A DNA stretch of 64,000 nucleotides from Streptomyces sp. CMB-StM0423 (GTDB lineage Bacteria; Actinomycetota; Actinomycetes; Streptomycetales; Streptomycetaceae). A program made the position numbers and the translations under genes. The notes below the pieces were generated by a model. That model ran no database searches. It was given only the letters and a program-made list of their open reading frames with translations, and was not told the origin of the DNA. The stretch lies in NCBI RefSeq assembly GCF_002847285.1, contig NZ_CP025407.1, positions 5,178,501 to 5,242,500 of the forward strand, written 5' to 3'. The first letter of the stretch is position 1, and each line of letters starts with the position of its first letter. Positions 52,847 through 61,557 of this stretch are shown one piece after another.

Positions 52847-54364
52847 GTGACCCACGCCGTACGCAGACTCCGCCGCCGGCGCTGGCCGGCCCTGGCCGCG
52901 ACGCTGCTCGCGGTCGCCGTGGTGGCCGGCCTCGGCCCGGCAGCAGCCGACGAAGCCCCGGCGCCCGACCGCCCCGCGGCCGCTGATGAACGCCCCACGG
53001 CCGCCGCCGACCGCACCGCAGCCGACCCGGCAGCCAAACCCGCCGCCGCCGGCCGGTTCCGCAACCCCGTCAACACCGGCGCCGACCCCACCCTCGTCAC
53101 CCACCAGGGCAACTACTACGTCGCCACCACCCAGGGCGACGCCATCCGCATGTGGAAGTCCCCCTCCGTCGCGACCCTCCTCACCGCCTCCCCGCACGAG
53201 GTCTGGCGCGACAGCGACCCCTCCCGCAACAAGCAGATCTGGGCCCCCGGACTCCTCCGGGACGGCGGCCGCTGGTACCTCTACTACACCGCCAGCGACG
53301 GCAACGACGCCGCCCACCGCATGTACGTGCTGGAGTCCGAGGGCAACGACCCCCTCGGCCCGTACCACTTCAAGGCCAAGGTCGCCGACTCCGGCAACGA
53401 CCGCTGGGCCATCGACGGCGAGCCCTTCCGGCACGACGGCAAGCTCTACTTCGCCTGGAGCGGCCAGCGCGACGACGGCGTCGGCAACCAGCTCTTCGTC
53501 GCCCCCATGTCCAACCCCTGGACCCTCTCCGGCGGCCGCGTCCACCTCCCCGCGGACGGCAACTGCCCCGAGGTGCGCGAGGGCCCCACCCCGCTCCACA
53601 ACTCCGCGGGCCGGCTCTATCTCACGTACTCCGCCTGCGACACCGGCAAGCCGGACTACGCGATCTGGGCCAAGTCCCTCGCCCCCGGCGCCAACCCGCT
53701 CGATCCCGCCGCCTGGCGGCAGGAGCCGGGCCCGATGTTCTCGCGTAACAACGGCGCGGGCGTGTACGGCCCCGGGCACCACTTCTTCTTCAAGTCGCCG
53801 GACGGCAGCCAGGACTGGATCGCCTACCACGCGAAGAACACGACGACGTACACCTACAGTTGGCGCACCACCCGGGTGCAGAAGATCGGCTGGACCGCCG
53901 ACGGCCGCCCCGACCTCGGCACCCCCGTCGCCGCGGGCGCGACCATCGACCTGCCGGCCGGCGACCCGGGCCCCGGCACCACGGCCATCAACGACACCGA
54001 CGCGCAGGTGACGTACACCGGCAACTGGAACTCCGGCAGCGGCTGCGCCGTGCAGTGCTTCTGGGGCAACGACCACTGGAGCGCCGAGTCCGGCGCGACG
54101 GCCACGTTCCGCTTCACCGGTACGCGGCTGGCGCTGCTGTCGGTCAAGGACACCGGCAACGGGATCGCCGCGATCTCCGTCGACGGCGGCCCGGAGCAGC
54201 GCGTCGACTACTACGGCAGCCCGCGCGTCGGCGAGCAGTTGCAGTGGGTGAGCCCGGTGCTGCCGCGCGGCGAGCACACGGTGAGGATCCGGGTGACCGG
54301 CGAGAAGAACCCGAACTCGGGCGCGGCGTTCGTGTCCGTCGACCGGGCGGAGGTCTATCCGTAA
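52847..54364 (+). CDS. Secreted GH43 glycosidase with C-terminal beta-sandwich
   Basis: 505 aa. Signal peptide (RRRRWPALAATLLAVAVVAG), Ala/Asp/Pro-rich linker, GH43 five-bladed propeller (about 65-380) with catalytic residues in GADPTLV (base Asp), WAIDGEPF (pKa-modulating Asp) and EVREGPTPL (acid Glu), and a C-terminal domain (about 385-505; YTGNWNSGSGCAVQCFWGND and ATFRFTGTRLALLSVKDTG) of CBM/jelly-roll type. Likely cleaves arabino- or xylo-oligosaccharides. GTG start with GGAAGG upstream. Confidence 0.9.
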   Translation: MTHAVRRLRRRRWPALAATLLAVAVVAGLGPAAADEAPAPDRPAAADERPTAAADRTAADPAAKPAAAGRFRNPVNTGADPTLVTHQGNYYVATTQGDAIRMWKSPSVATLLTASPHEVWRDSDPSRNKQIWAPGLLRDGGRWYLYYTASDGNDAAHRMYVLESEGNDPLGPYHFKAKVADSGNDRWAIDGEPFRHDGKLYFAWSGQRDDGVGNQLFVAPMSNPWTLSGGRVHLPADGNCPEVREGPTPLHNSAGRLYLTYSACDTGKPDYAIWAKSLAPGANPLDPAAWRQEPGPMFSRNNGAGVYGPGHHFFFKSPDGSQDWIAYHAKNTTTYTYSWRTTRVQKIGWTADGRPDLGTPVAAGATIDLPAGDPGPGTTAINDTDAQVTYTGNWNSGSGCAVQCFWGNDHWSAESGATATFRFTGTRLALLSVKDTGNGIAAISVDGGPEQRVDYYGSPRVGEQLQWVSPVLPRGEHTVRIRVTGEKNPNSGAAFVSVDRAEVYP

Positions 54365-54444
54365 ACGGCCGTCCGCGGGCGGCAGTTAGCATGCGGAGCC
54401 GGGGCCCGGCCGGGGTCCCGGCTCCGACGTGAAGTGCGAGTGCC

Positions 54445-55239
54445 GTGATACGAATACGCCGCCTGCTGCCGCCGCTCCTCGCCGCCGCCGCGGCCGTGAC
54501 CCTGACCCTGACCGCGGGCTGCGATGCCGCGGAGGACCGGGCGGACGAGCCACCCGGCGACAACGCCCCCGCGAGCCCCGGCAGTCCCGGCACCCCAGGC
54601 AGCGGCACCTCCCCCCTCGACAACCCCGACGGCACCGCCCCCGGCCTCGCCCCCCTCACCTCCGCCGCCGACCGCGAGGCCGCCCTGGGCATCATCGACC
54701 GCCTGGCCACCGGGAGCCGCGGCTCCGGTTCCGGTTACGACCGCGACGAGTTCGGCTACGCCTGGATGGACACCGCGACCGGCGTACCGCTGGCCGGCAA
54801 CGGCTGCGACACCCGCAACGACCTGCTGCGCCGCGACGGCCAGGACGTCCGGATGCAGGACGGCGACGACTGCGTGGTGGCGACGATGGAGCTTGCGGAC
54901 CCGTATGCCGGCAAGGACATAGCGTTCGAACGCGGCCCGTCCACCTCAATGGACGTGCAGATAGACCACGTGGTGCCGCTGTCGTACGCGTGGCGGATGG
55001 GCGCCGGGAAGTGGCCGGAGGACAGGCGGAAGCAGTTGGCGAACGACCCGCTGAACCTCCTCGCGGTCGACGGCGACACCAACTCCTCGAAGGGCGACTC
55101 GGGACCGGAGGCGTGGCTGCCGCCGGCCGAGGGGATCCGCTGCGCGTACGGCGTACGGTTCGCGCAGGTCGCGCTGAAGTACGAACTCCCGGTGACGACG
55201 GCGGACAAGGAGACCCTGCGGGAGCAGTGCGGCTCGTGA
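54445..55239 (+). CDS. HNH endonuclease-type lipoprotein (DUF1524)
   Basis: 264 aa. Lipobox LTAGC after a hydrophobic signal, Pro/Gly/Ser linker, then the domain with GYDRDEFGYAWMDTATG, catalytic DHVVPLSYAW and NDPLNLLAVDGDTNSSKGDS, ending in a paired Cys. This is the secreted HNH/DUF1524 type common in actinobacteria, likely an extracellular nuclease. GTG 54445. The stop overlaps the GTG of the next, decayed gene. Confidence 0.9.
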   Translation: MIRIRRLLPPLLAAAAAVTLTLTAGCDAAEDRADEPPGDNAPASPGSPGTPGSGTSPLDNPDGTAPGLAPLTSAADREAALGIIDRLATGSRGSGSGYDRDEFGYAWMDTATGVPLAGNGCDTRNDLLRRDGQDVRMQDGDDCVVATMELADPYAGKDIAFERGPSTSMDVQIDHVVPLSYAWRMGAGKWPEDRRKQLANDPLNLLAVDGDTNSSKGDSGPEAWLPPAEGIRCAYGVRFAQVALKYELPVTTADKETLREQCGS

Positions 55240-55714
55240 CGCCCGGCATGCGGGCGGGGCTGGAGGACGTCGGCTGGGCCGGGCTGCGGCACAACTACGG
55301 CACCGCCGAGGACGTACCCGGGCTGCTGCGCCGCTGCGCCGGGACGGACCGCGCGGACGTGGACACGGCGGCATTCGACCTGGAGAACGTGCTGTTCCAC
55401 CAGGGCGGCTGGATCTGCCCCGCCGCACCGGCTGCCCGCGCTGCTGGACTGCTGGCGCGCGGAGCCCGACGGGCGACACGGAGACCACCGTCCCGGCGCT
55501 CCTGCACGCCGTACGGCACCTGCCCGAGGGAACGCACCTCCCCGTGACCCTCCCCGCCGTGCACTACCTCACCCGCATCGGCCCTCCGGCCCAGGACGCG
55601 GCACGACTCCTCCGCGACCTCCCCGACCGCCGCCTTCACCACAACGGCGGCTGGCGCGCCTTCACCGAGGACGAGGACATCCGCCGCGCGGTCGCCGAAC
55701 TCCTCGCCGGGTGA
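55236..55714 (+). pseudogene. Decayed HEAT-like repeat gene
   Basis: Starts at GTG 55236, overlapping the HNH TGA. First 60 codons are coherent (LEDVGWAGLRHNYGTAEDVP; FDLENVLFHQGGWICPAA), the look of a HEAT-like helical repeat protein. After about 55435 the frame degenerates (ARGARRATRRPPSRR). A different frame from about 55480 reads TVPALLHAVRHLPEGTHLP, then VHYLTRIGPPAQDAARLL and ends with HNGGWRAFTEDEDIRRAV, stop at 55714. At least one indel has occurred. Confidence 0.65.
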
Positions 55715-55858
55715 CAGGCTCCCCCTATCGCCCCGCGCGGTGCGGGGCCGGGCGGCCCCCCCGTACGAAGCCGGAGAAACGGCACACGTTCGCCCACCGG
55801 GCACCGAGAATTCACCCGCTGGACTCCTCGGCGGCAACCGCTTAAACGGTCGCACGCT

Positions 55859-55864
55859 TAGCCT
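55859..55864 (+). promoter_or_regulatory. -10-like TAGCCT just before GT2 start
   Basis: TAGCCT is 6 nt before the GTG at 55871, the spacing of leaderless transcripts, and there is no RBS. The -35 area is not canonical. Inference. Confidence 0.4.
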
Positions 55865-55870
55865 TGCGAA

Positions 55871-56896
55871 GTGCCCAAACTGTCGGTCATCGTGCCCTTT
55901 CACAACGTGCAGGAATTCGCCCAGGACACCCTGCGCAGCCTGGCCCGCAACGCCCGCTCCGACCGGGAGTTCATCCTCGTCGACGACTGCTCGACGGATG
56001 CCACCCCGCAGATCGTCGACCGCGCCGCGCGGACGCTGCCCGGTGCACGGGTGATCCGGCACGAGACCAACCGGGGCATCGCCCGGGCCCGTAACAGCGG
56101 CATCGACGCCGCCAGAGGCGACTATCTGACGTTCCTCGACGGCGACGACTGGTACGCGCCGGGGTATCTGGACGACCTCATCGCCGCCATGGACCGGTAC
56201 GGCACCGACTTCGTGCGCGTCGACCACGTGCAGTCCAACGGGCGCGACCGCGTCGTGCGGCGGGCGCCCGCCCGGCGCCGCGACACGATACTCGCGGCCC
56301 GCGACGGCATCGGTCAGGCCAATCTCGAAACGATGGTCGACTATCCCTTCGTCTGGGCCGGTATATACCACCGCCGTCTCTTCAAGGACGGCGCCGGGCG
56401 CTTCGCCGCCGAGCTGCGTACCGCCGAGGACCGGCTGTGGACGTGGATGCTCCACCTGAACGCCGAGACCTTCGCCGTCACCGGCCTGCTCGGGGTCTTC
56501 TACCGGCGCGGCGTCAAGACCTCCCTCACGCAGATCAGCGACGACCGCCAGCTCGACTTCATCCCCGCGCACGACGCGATGCTGAACGCCGTCCTCGCCG
56601 ACCCGGACGCCGACCGCTTCCTGCCCAAGGCCGTACGGACCTACTGCGCCCTCATCGCCTTCCACCGCGGCAACTCCGAACGCCTGGAGCCGGGCCTCGC
56701 CAGACGCCTGGAGCGCGCCTCCGCCGAGGCGCTGCGGCGGATGCCGCAGGACGTGCTGGAGGAGACCCTGCGCGGCATGGACGAGCAGCGCGGCCGGATG
56801 CTGCGGCAACTGCGGGCGTCGGGGCGGGGGAAGCCCGGGCAGCCGGGCAGGCAGGGCACGCAGGACAGTACGGGAAAGCCTGAAAGGGTCGCCTGA
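55871..56896 (+). CDS. Family 2 glycosyltransferase
   Basis: 341 aa. GT-A fold: SVIVPFHNVQEFAQDTLRSL at the start, VDDCSTDATPQ, NRGIARARNSGIDAARGDY and the DXD-like FLDGDDWYAP. C-terminal part is a helical domain plus Gly/Gln-rich tail. Likely adds sugar to a cell-surface glycan. First of a two-gene operon with the polysialyltransferase-like gene (3 bp gap). Apparently leaderless. Confidence 0.92.
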   Translation: MPKLSVIVPFHNVQEFAQDTLRSLARNARSDREFILVDDCSTDATPQIVDRAARTLPGARVIRHETNRGIARARNSGIDAARGDYLTFLDGDDWYAPGYLDDLIAAMDRYGTDFVRVDHVQSNGRDRVVRRAPARRRDTILAARDGIGQANLETMVDYPFVWAGIYHRRLFKDGAGRFAAELRTAEDRLWTWMLHLNAETFAVTGLLGVFYRRGVKTSLTQISDDRQLDFIPAHDAMLNAVLADPDADRFLPKAVRTYCALIAFHRGNSERLEPGLARRLERASAEALRRMPQDVLEETLRGMDEQRGRMLRQLRASGRGKPGQPGRQGTQDSTGKPERVA

Positions 56897-56899
56897 AAC

Positions 56900-58240
56900 G
56901 TGCACGAGCACCGCACCCAGATCTTCGAGGTCTCCACGCTGTACGGGGCGGCGACTCTCGCCGCCGCGCTGGACGCCGGGCAGTTCGGGCCGCGCTCCGG
57001 CGCCCGCCGCATCCTGCTCGTCGCCAACAATGCGGCCGTACCCGAGACCGCCGTCCAACTGTCCGAAATGCACGGATGGACGCCGGTTTCCACCCGCTTC
57101 GACGAGGTGCTGGACTACAACCACGAGATCCGCCCGCACCACCCCGCGGCCTGGCACCCCAAGGGCGGCGACGTGCCGCTGCTCCAGCGGCTGCTGCGGC
57201 GCGCCTGGAACCTGGGCGACGGGCCGCTGGACCTGGTGGTCGAGTCGGTCACCGCGCCGCCCGCCAAGGCGCTCGTCGCGATCTTCGCCGACGCCGACGT
57301 GCACGTGTACGCGGACGGGCTGATGAGCTACGGCCCGACCCGCGAGAAGCTGCCGCAGCACGTGGCCTGCCGGGTGCAGCGGCTGCTGCACCTGGACCTG
57401 GTGCCGGGGCTCGAACCGCTGCTGCTCACCGAGTACGGGGCGCCCGCGGAGGTGGTGCCGAACGAGGCGTTCCGCGCGGTGCTCGACGAGGTGACCGCCG
57501 CCACGCCCGCGGCAGACGGTGGGGAGGGTGAGGGCGAGGCCGACGGCGAGGGTGCGCCCACCGCGATACTCCTCGGCCAGTACCTCGCCGCGCTCAGCAT
57601 CCTCAGCCAGGCGGAGGAGGAGGCGCTCCACGAGCGCATGCTGCGCGGCGCCGCCGCGGCCGGCCACCGCGCCGTCCTCTTCAAGCCCCACCCCACCGCC
57701 CCCGCGCGCTACTCCACGGTGCTCCAGAAGGCCGCCGCGGACGCGGGCGTCACGCTGACGGTGCAGGAGGAGCCGATGCTCGCCGAGGCGCTGTACGGCA
57801 CGCTGCGCCCGGGGCTCGTCGTCGGCTGCTTCTCCACCGCGATGCTCACCGCGGCCACCCTGTACGGCATCCCCGTCGCCCGCGTCGGCACGGACACGCT
57901 GCTGGAGCGGCTGACCCCGTACCAGAACAGCAACCGGATACCCGTCACCATCGTGGACTCCGTCGTCCCGGAGCTGGGCGGCCCCGACCGCCCGGCGCGG
58001 GACGCCACCCAACTCGCCGGGCTGCTCACGGCGGTGGGGTACTGCATGCAGGCCGACAACCACGCACGGCTGCGCCCGGGTGCGCAGGAGTGGCTGGCGG
58101 TGTACCTGGACGCGTCCACCCGGCCGTACTTCAAGCGCAAGCGGCTGACGGCGCTGGGGCTGCCGGGCGGCAACCTCGGCCGGGTCCCCAACGCCCGCAG
58201 GGCGCTGGGGAAGGTCCGCAGGGCGCTGACGAAGCCGTAG
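56900..58240 (+). CDS. Polysialyltransferase-family glycosyltransferase
   Basis: 446 aa. Resembles the bacterial alpha-2,8-polysialyltransferase/GT52 group: TQIFEVSTLYGAATLAAALD at the start, GQYLAALSILSQAEEEAL, the donor-site motif FKPHPTAPARYS and VGCFSTAMLTAATLYGIPVA. An acidic loop (EGEGEADGEG) is inserted at about 210. GTG 56900 follows the GT2 stop by 3 bp, so both act in one pathway. Sialic acid as donor is uncertain: no sialic acid synthesis genes are in the window. Confidence 0.85.
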   Translation: MHEHRTQIFEVSTLYGAATLAAALDAGQFGPRSGARRILLVANNAAVPETAVQLSEMHGWTPVSTRFDEVLDYNHEIRPHHPAAWHPKGGDVPLLQRLLRRAWNLGDGPLDLVVESVTAPPAKALVAIFADADVHVYADGLMSYGPTREKLPQHVACRVQRLLHLDLVPGLEPLLLTEYGAPAEVVPNEAFRAVLDEVTAATPAADGGEGEGEADGEGAPTAILLGQYLAALSILSQAEEEALHERMLRGAAAAGHRAVLFKPHPTAPARYSTVLQKAAADAGVTLTVQEEPMLAEALYGTLRPGLVVGCFSTAMLTAATLYGIPVARVGTDTLLERLTPYQNSNRIPVTIVDSVVPELGGPDRPARDATQLAGLLTAVGYCMQADNHARLRPGAQEWLAVYLDASTRPYFKRKRLTALGLPGGNLGRVPNARRALGKVRRALTKP

Positions 58241-58311
58241 CCCGGCGGCGCGGCGAAGGGGAGGCCGTACGGGCGCCGGAGCGCTCGTACGGACACCCGG
58301 CCCCCGGTCCG

Positions 58312-59445
58312 CTACCCCAGCAGCCGCCGCAGCCCCAGCCGCTGCCACAGCAGCGCCACGCCGAAGGACAGCACCACGCTCGCCGCCCATATCCCGGCCG
58401 TGAGCAACACCGCCTCCGCGCGGCCCAGATCCGCCGACACCAGCGGCTCCGCCAGCGTCCTGATCACCATGAGGTGCACGAGGTACGCCCCGAACGCGGC
58501 CCCCGCGACGCGCTTCAGCGGGGAGCGCCACCGCTCCGGCACCCGCACCCGGGTCAGCGTCAGCAGCACCGCGCCGGTGAAGACCGCGACCAGCACGTGC
58601 GCGTTGGGGATCACGTACTTCACCTGCGTCTGGTAGAGCAGCACGCCCAGCATCGCCGCCGTCGCCGCGCCCAGCCACAGCGCGCGGATGCCGCGTCCGC
58701 TCCGCGGGCGCAGCGAGAACAGCAGGGCGCCCCCGGCCGCGTACACGAGCGAGTAGACGCCGAAGCCCCAGCCGAACGACGGTGTGCCCGAGTCCGCAAT
58801 CCGGCCCGCGTCGGCCAGCAGGCCGGGCCCGAGGGCGAAGCCGAGGAGCACCCCGCCCAACCACCAGGGGCGCCGTCCTGCGCGCAGCAGGACGACGAAG
58901 CCGAGGAGGAGGACGGCGGGGACGTAGGCGTACAGGTACCAGAGGTGGTAGGCGGGGCGTACGGTCCCGAACGCGGCGTCCACCGCCAGGTCCCGCAGGG
59001 GGTCCTCATTTGTCTCCTGCAGCCTGCCCCACAGCAGATAGATGACCGTCCACACGGCCATGGGGACGACGATGCGCACCATGCGCTGCGCGAGCCGCCG
59101 GCCGTCGCGCGGGGGCGCGCCGACGAGGACGGCCCAGCCGGCGATCGCGAAGTACATGGGGACGGCGAACCGGCTGATCGCGTCGGCGGTCATGCCCGCC
59201 CAGTACGCGGCCGCGCCGTTCGCCTCCTGGCGGCCCACGGCGTCGATGAACTCGGAGCCGGTGTGCCCCAGGATGACGCCGCAGGCGCAGAGCAGCCGGA
59301 TGAGGTCCACGTCGTAGCGGTGTCCGGGCCGCCGTGCCGCCGCGGCGGCGGGATCCGGGGCCGCGGCCGGGTCCGGTGCGGCGGTGCGCTTCGGCGGGGA
59401 AGTGGAGGCGGCTGCCGGCTGCGTCGGCACGTCGGATACGGTCAC
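58312..59445 (-). CDS. Membrane acyltransferase 3 family
   Basis: 377 aa. Acyltransferase-3 fold with about ten transmembrane helices: catalytic-type YDVDLIRLLCACGVILGHTG near the start (Arg and His), MYFAIAGWAVLVGAPPRDG, HLWYLYAYVPAVLLLGFVVL, FGAYLVHLMVIRTLAEPLV. N-terminal Pro/Ala-rich region of about 45 residues. GTG 59445 with AAGAAGG upstream; the longer ORF overlaps the SurA gene. O-acetylates a surface glycan, probably that made by the convergent pair. Confidence 0.88.
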   Translation of the reverse strand: MTVSDVPTQPAAASTSPPKRTAAPDPAAAPDPAAAAARRPGHRYDVDLIRLLCACGVILGHTGSEFIDAVGRQEANGAAAYWAGMTADAISRFAVPMYFAIAGWAVLVGAPPRDGRRLAQRMVRIVVPMAVWTVIYLLWGRLQETNEDPLRDLAVDAAFGTVRPAYHLWYLYAYVPAVLLLGFVVLLRAGRRPWWLGGVLLGFALGPGLLADAGRIADSGTPSFGWGFGVYSLVYAAGGALLFSLRPRSGRGIRALWLGAATAAMLGVLLYQTQVKYVIPNAHVLVAVFTGAVLLTLTRVRVPERWRSPLKRVAGAAFGAYLVHLMVIRTLAEPLVSADLGRAEAVLLTAGIWAASVVLSFGVALLWQRLGLRRLLG

Positions 59446-59616
59446 TGCCGAACCTTCTTGTGCCGCGGTGTACGGAACATGAATGACGGCCGAACAGAAC
59501 GGCCGAACACACAAGTCATGCCTTGGCAGTGGTGGCGCCGGCCACCCCTTGCATAAGATCGTGATCCGTATCACGAAGTGGCACGCCGCCGCAGGAAAGC
59601 CGCCCAGGAGGCCGCC

Positions 59617-60270
59617 ATGCGCAGGACAGCGCTCGCCGTAACCGCCGCCGCGTTCATCGCGGCCGTGCCGCTGCTCAGCTCGTGCAGCGGCGAACCGCGC
59701 GCGGGAGCCGCGGCCGTGCTCGGCGACGACGAGCGCATCACGGTCTCGCAGTTGCAGAACCGGGTCGCCGAGGTGCGCGATGCGCAGAACGACAGCCCCC
59801 AGGCCGCCGAGATGATCGACCAGAGCGGCGACCTCAGCGTGGACACGCTGAACACGATGCTCCAGGGCCGGGTCATCGAGCAGGCCGCGGAGAGCCACGG
59901 CGTGACCGTCCCCCGCAGCGAGGTGCAGCGCACGCGCCAGGCCGAGGCGCAGTCCGTCGGCGGCGAGAAGCAGCTCGAGACCATGTACGTCCAGCAGTTC
60001 AGCATCCCGCCGGAGGGCCTGGACACGCACTACAAGCAGCAGCTCATGGTGCAGGGGCTGGTGGAGAAGCTGGGCATCAACCCGCAGACGCAGGAGGGCC
60101 AGGCGCGGCTCGGCGGGGTGCTGGTCGAGGCGTCGAAGGACCTGGGCATCGACGTCAGCCCGCGGTTCGGCACGTGGGACAACGAGCAGGTGCGGCTGGG
60201 GCAGGCCGACACCCCGTGGATCAAGCAGGTCAGCGCCACCGCCGAGGGCGACGCCGGCCCGCAGCAGTGA
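59617..60270 (+). CDS. SurA N-terminal-like lipoprotein
   Basis: 217 aa. Lipobox LLSSC after a hydrophobic signal (ALAVTAAAFIAAVPLLSSC). The domain (ITVSQLQNRVAEVRDAQN; LNTMLQGRVIEQAAESHGVT) matches the SurA_N chaperone fold without a PPIase domain. Start at ATG 59617 because AGGAGG lies 6 nt upstream; GTG 59578 is an alternative. Upstream of mazG in the order usual for this genus. Confidence 0.9.
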   Translation: MRRTALAVTAAAFIAAVPLLSSCSGEPRAGAAAVLGDDERITVSQLQNRVAEVRDAQNDSPQAAEMIDQSGDLSVDTLNTMLQGRVIEQAAESHGVTVPRSEVQRTRQAEAQSVGGEKQLETMYVQQFSIPPEGLDTHYKQQLMVQGLVEKLGINPQTQEGQARLGGVLVEASKDLGIDVSPRFGTWDNEQVRLGQADTPWIKQVSATAEGDAGPQQ

Positions 60271-60347
60271 GCGGGCGGCGGGCTTGGGCCCGTCGTTCCG
60301 CGGCCGCCGGTGCCGGGCTGTCGGCGGTGTCCGTTACGGTCGGGGAC

Positions 60348-61556
60348 GTGACCGGCCGAATCGTCCTGCTGACCACCACCCACCGCATCGCCCCCGGGCT
60401 GCTGTCCTGGCCCGCGTGGGAGGCGCTGCGCGGCGCCGACCGCGTGCTGTGCGCCGACGCCGCGCATCCGCAGGTGCCGTATCTGCGGGAGTCGGGCGTC
60501 GAGGTGGAGACCGCCGTGCCCGACGCCCGCGAGCTGGTCGACGCCTGCGCCGAGGGCGCCACCGTCGTCGTGGTCGCCGCGGCGGACGGCGAGCCCGGGC
60601 TGACGGACGGCCTGGCGCGGCTGGCGGGCTCGGGGCGGGTGGAGATGCCGTCGCTGGAGCTGCTCCCCGGTTCGTACGACGTGCCGGGCGCCCGGCTGAT
60701 CGACGTGGTCGAGGTGATGGACCGGATCCGGCGCGAGTGCCCCTGGAGCAGCGGGCAGACCAGCGCGGGCCTGGCGGCGCACAGCCTGGAAGAGGTCTAC
60801 GAGCTGGTCGAGGAGATCGAGTCCGGCGACTTGCAGGCTGTCCGCGAGGAGCTGGGGGACGTGCTGCTCCAGGTCGTCTTCCACGCCAGGATCGCGGAGG
60901 AGGACCCCGAGGAGCCCTTCTCCATCGACGACGTGGCGGGCACGCTCGTGGAGAAGCTGGTCCGCCGCCATCCGCACGTCTTCGGCGACGCGGTGGCCGA
61001 GACCCCGGCGGACGTCAAGGCGCACTGGCTGCGCGAGAAGGCCATAGAGAAGCGGCGTACGTCGGTCACGGAGGGCGTGCCGCTGGCGCAGTCGGCGCTG
61101 TCGCTGGTGGCGAAGCTGGCCGGGCGCGCCCGCACGGCGGGCCTGGCGGTGCAGGTGCCCGGCGGGGCACGGGCCGGGCTCGGGAACGGGGCTCCCGCGG
61201 CCGCGGGGAACGGCGTTCGCAGGGACGGGGCCGCCGTACGGGAGGGCCGTGGCGCGACCGCGCCGGCGGGCGATCCGGTGGACGGGTTCGGCGCCGAACT
61301 GCTCGCGCTGGCGCTGCGGGCCGAGGCGCAGGGCGTGGAGCCGGAGACGGCGCTGCGGGCCGCGGCGCGCACGTACCGCGAGGCGATCCTCGCGGCGGAG
61401 CAGGCGGGCGCGGCGGAGCAGGCCGCCGGGGGCGGCGGCACCGGCACGTACGACGCCGCAAGGCCGGAAACCCCGCCCGGCACGAACGGCAGGGCTCCGG
61501 AGGACTCCGGCGCCTCCGACGGGCCGTCCGCCGCCGGGTCCTCCGGCGCGCGCTGA
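60348..61556 (+). CDS. mazG: Nucleoside triphosphate pyrophosphohydrolase MazG
   Basis: 402 aa. N-terminal SAM-MT-like/tetrapyrrole-type domain (TGRIVLLTTTHRIAPGLLSW) followed by the MazG helices with EExxE and ExxD metal ligands (LEEVYELVEEIESGD; VREELGDVLLQVVFHARIAE) and KAHWLREKAIEKR. A low-complexity Gly/Ala insert near 265-300 precedes the C-terminal MazG end (GAELLALALRAEAQG), then a Gly/Ser/Pro tail. Hydrolyses abnormal NTPs. GTG 60348. The P450 gene starts 1 bp after its stop. Confidence 0.93.
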   Translation: MTGRIVLLTTTHRIAPGLLSWPAWEALRGADRVLCADAAHPQVPYLRESGVEVETAVPDARELVDACAEGATVVVVAAADGEPGLTDGLARLAGSGRVEMPSLELLPGSYDVPGARLIDVVEVMDRIRRECPWSSGQTSAGLAAHSLEEVYELVEEIESGDLQAVREELGDVLLQVVFHARIAEEDPEEPFSIDDVAGTLVEKLVRRHPHVFGDAVAETPADVKAHWLREKAIEKRRTSVTEGVPLAQSALSLVAKLAGRARTAGLAVQVPGGARAGLGNGAPAAAGNGVRRDGAAVREGRGATAPAGDPVDGFGAELLALALRAEAQGVEPETALRAAARTYREAILAAEQAGAAEQAAGGGGTGTYDAARPETPPGTNGRAPEDSGASDGPSAAGSSGAR

Positions 61557-61557
61557 C

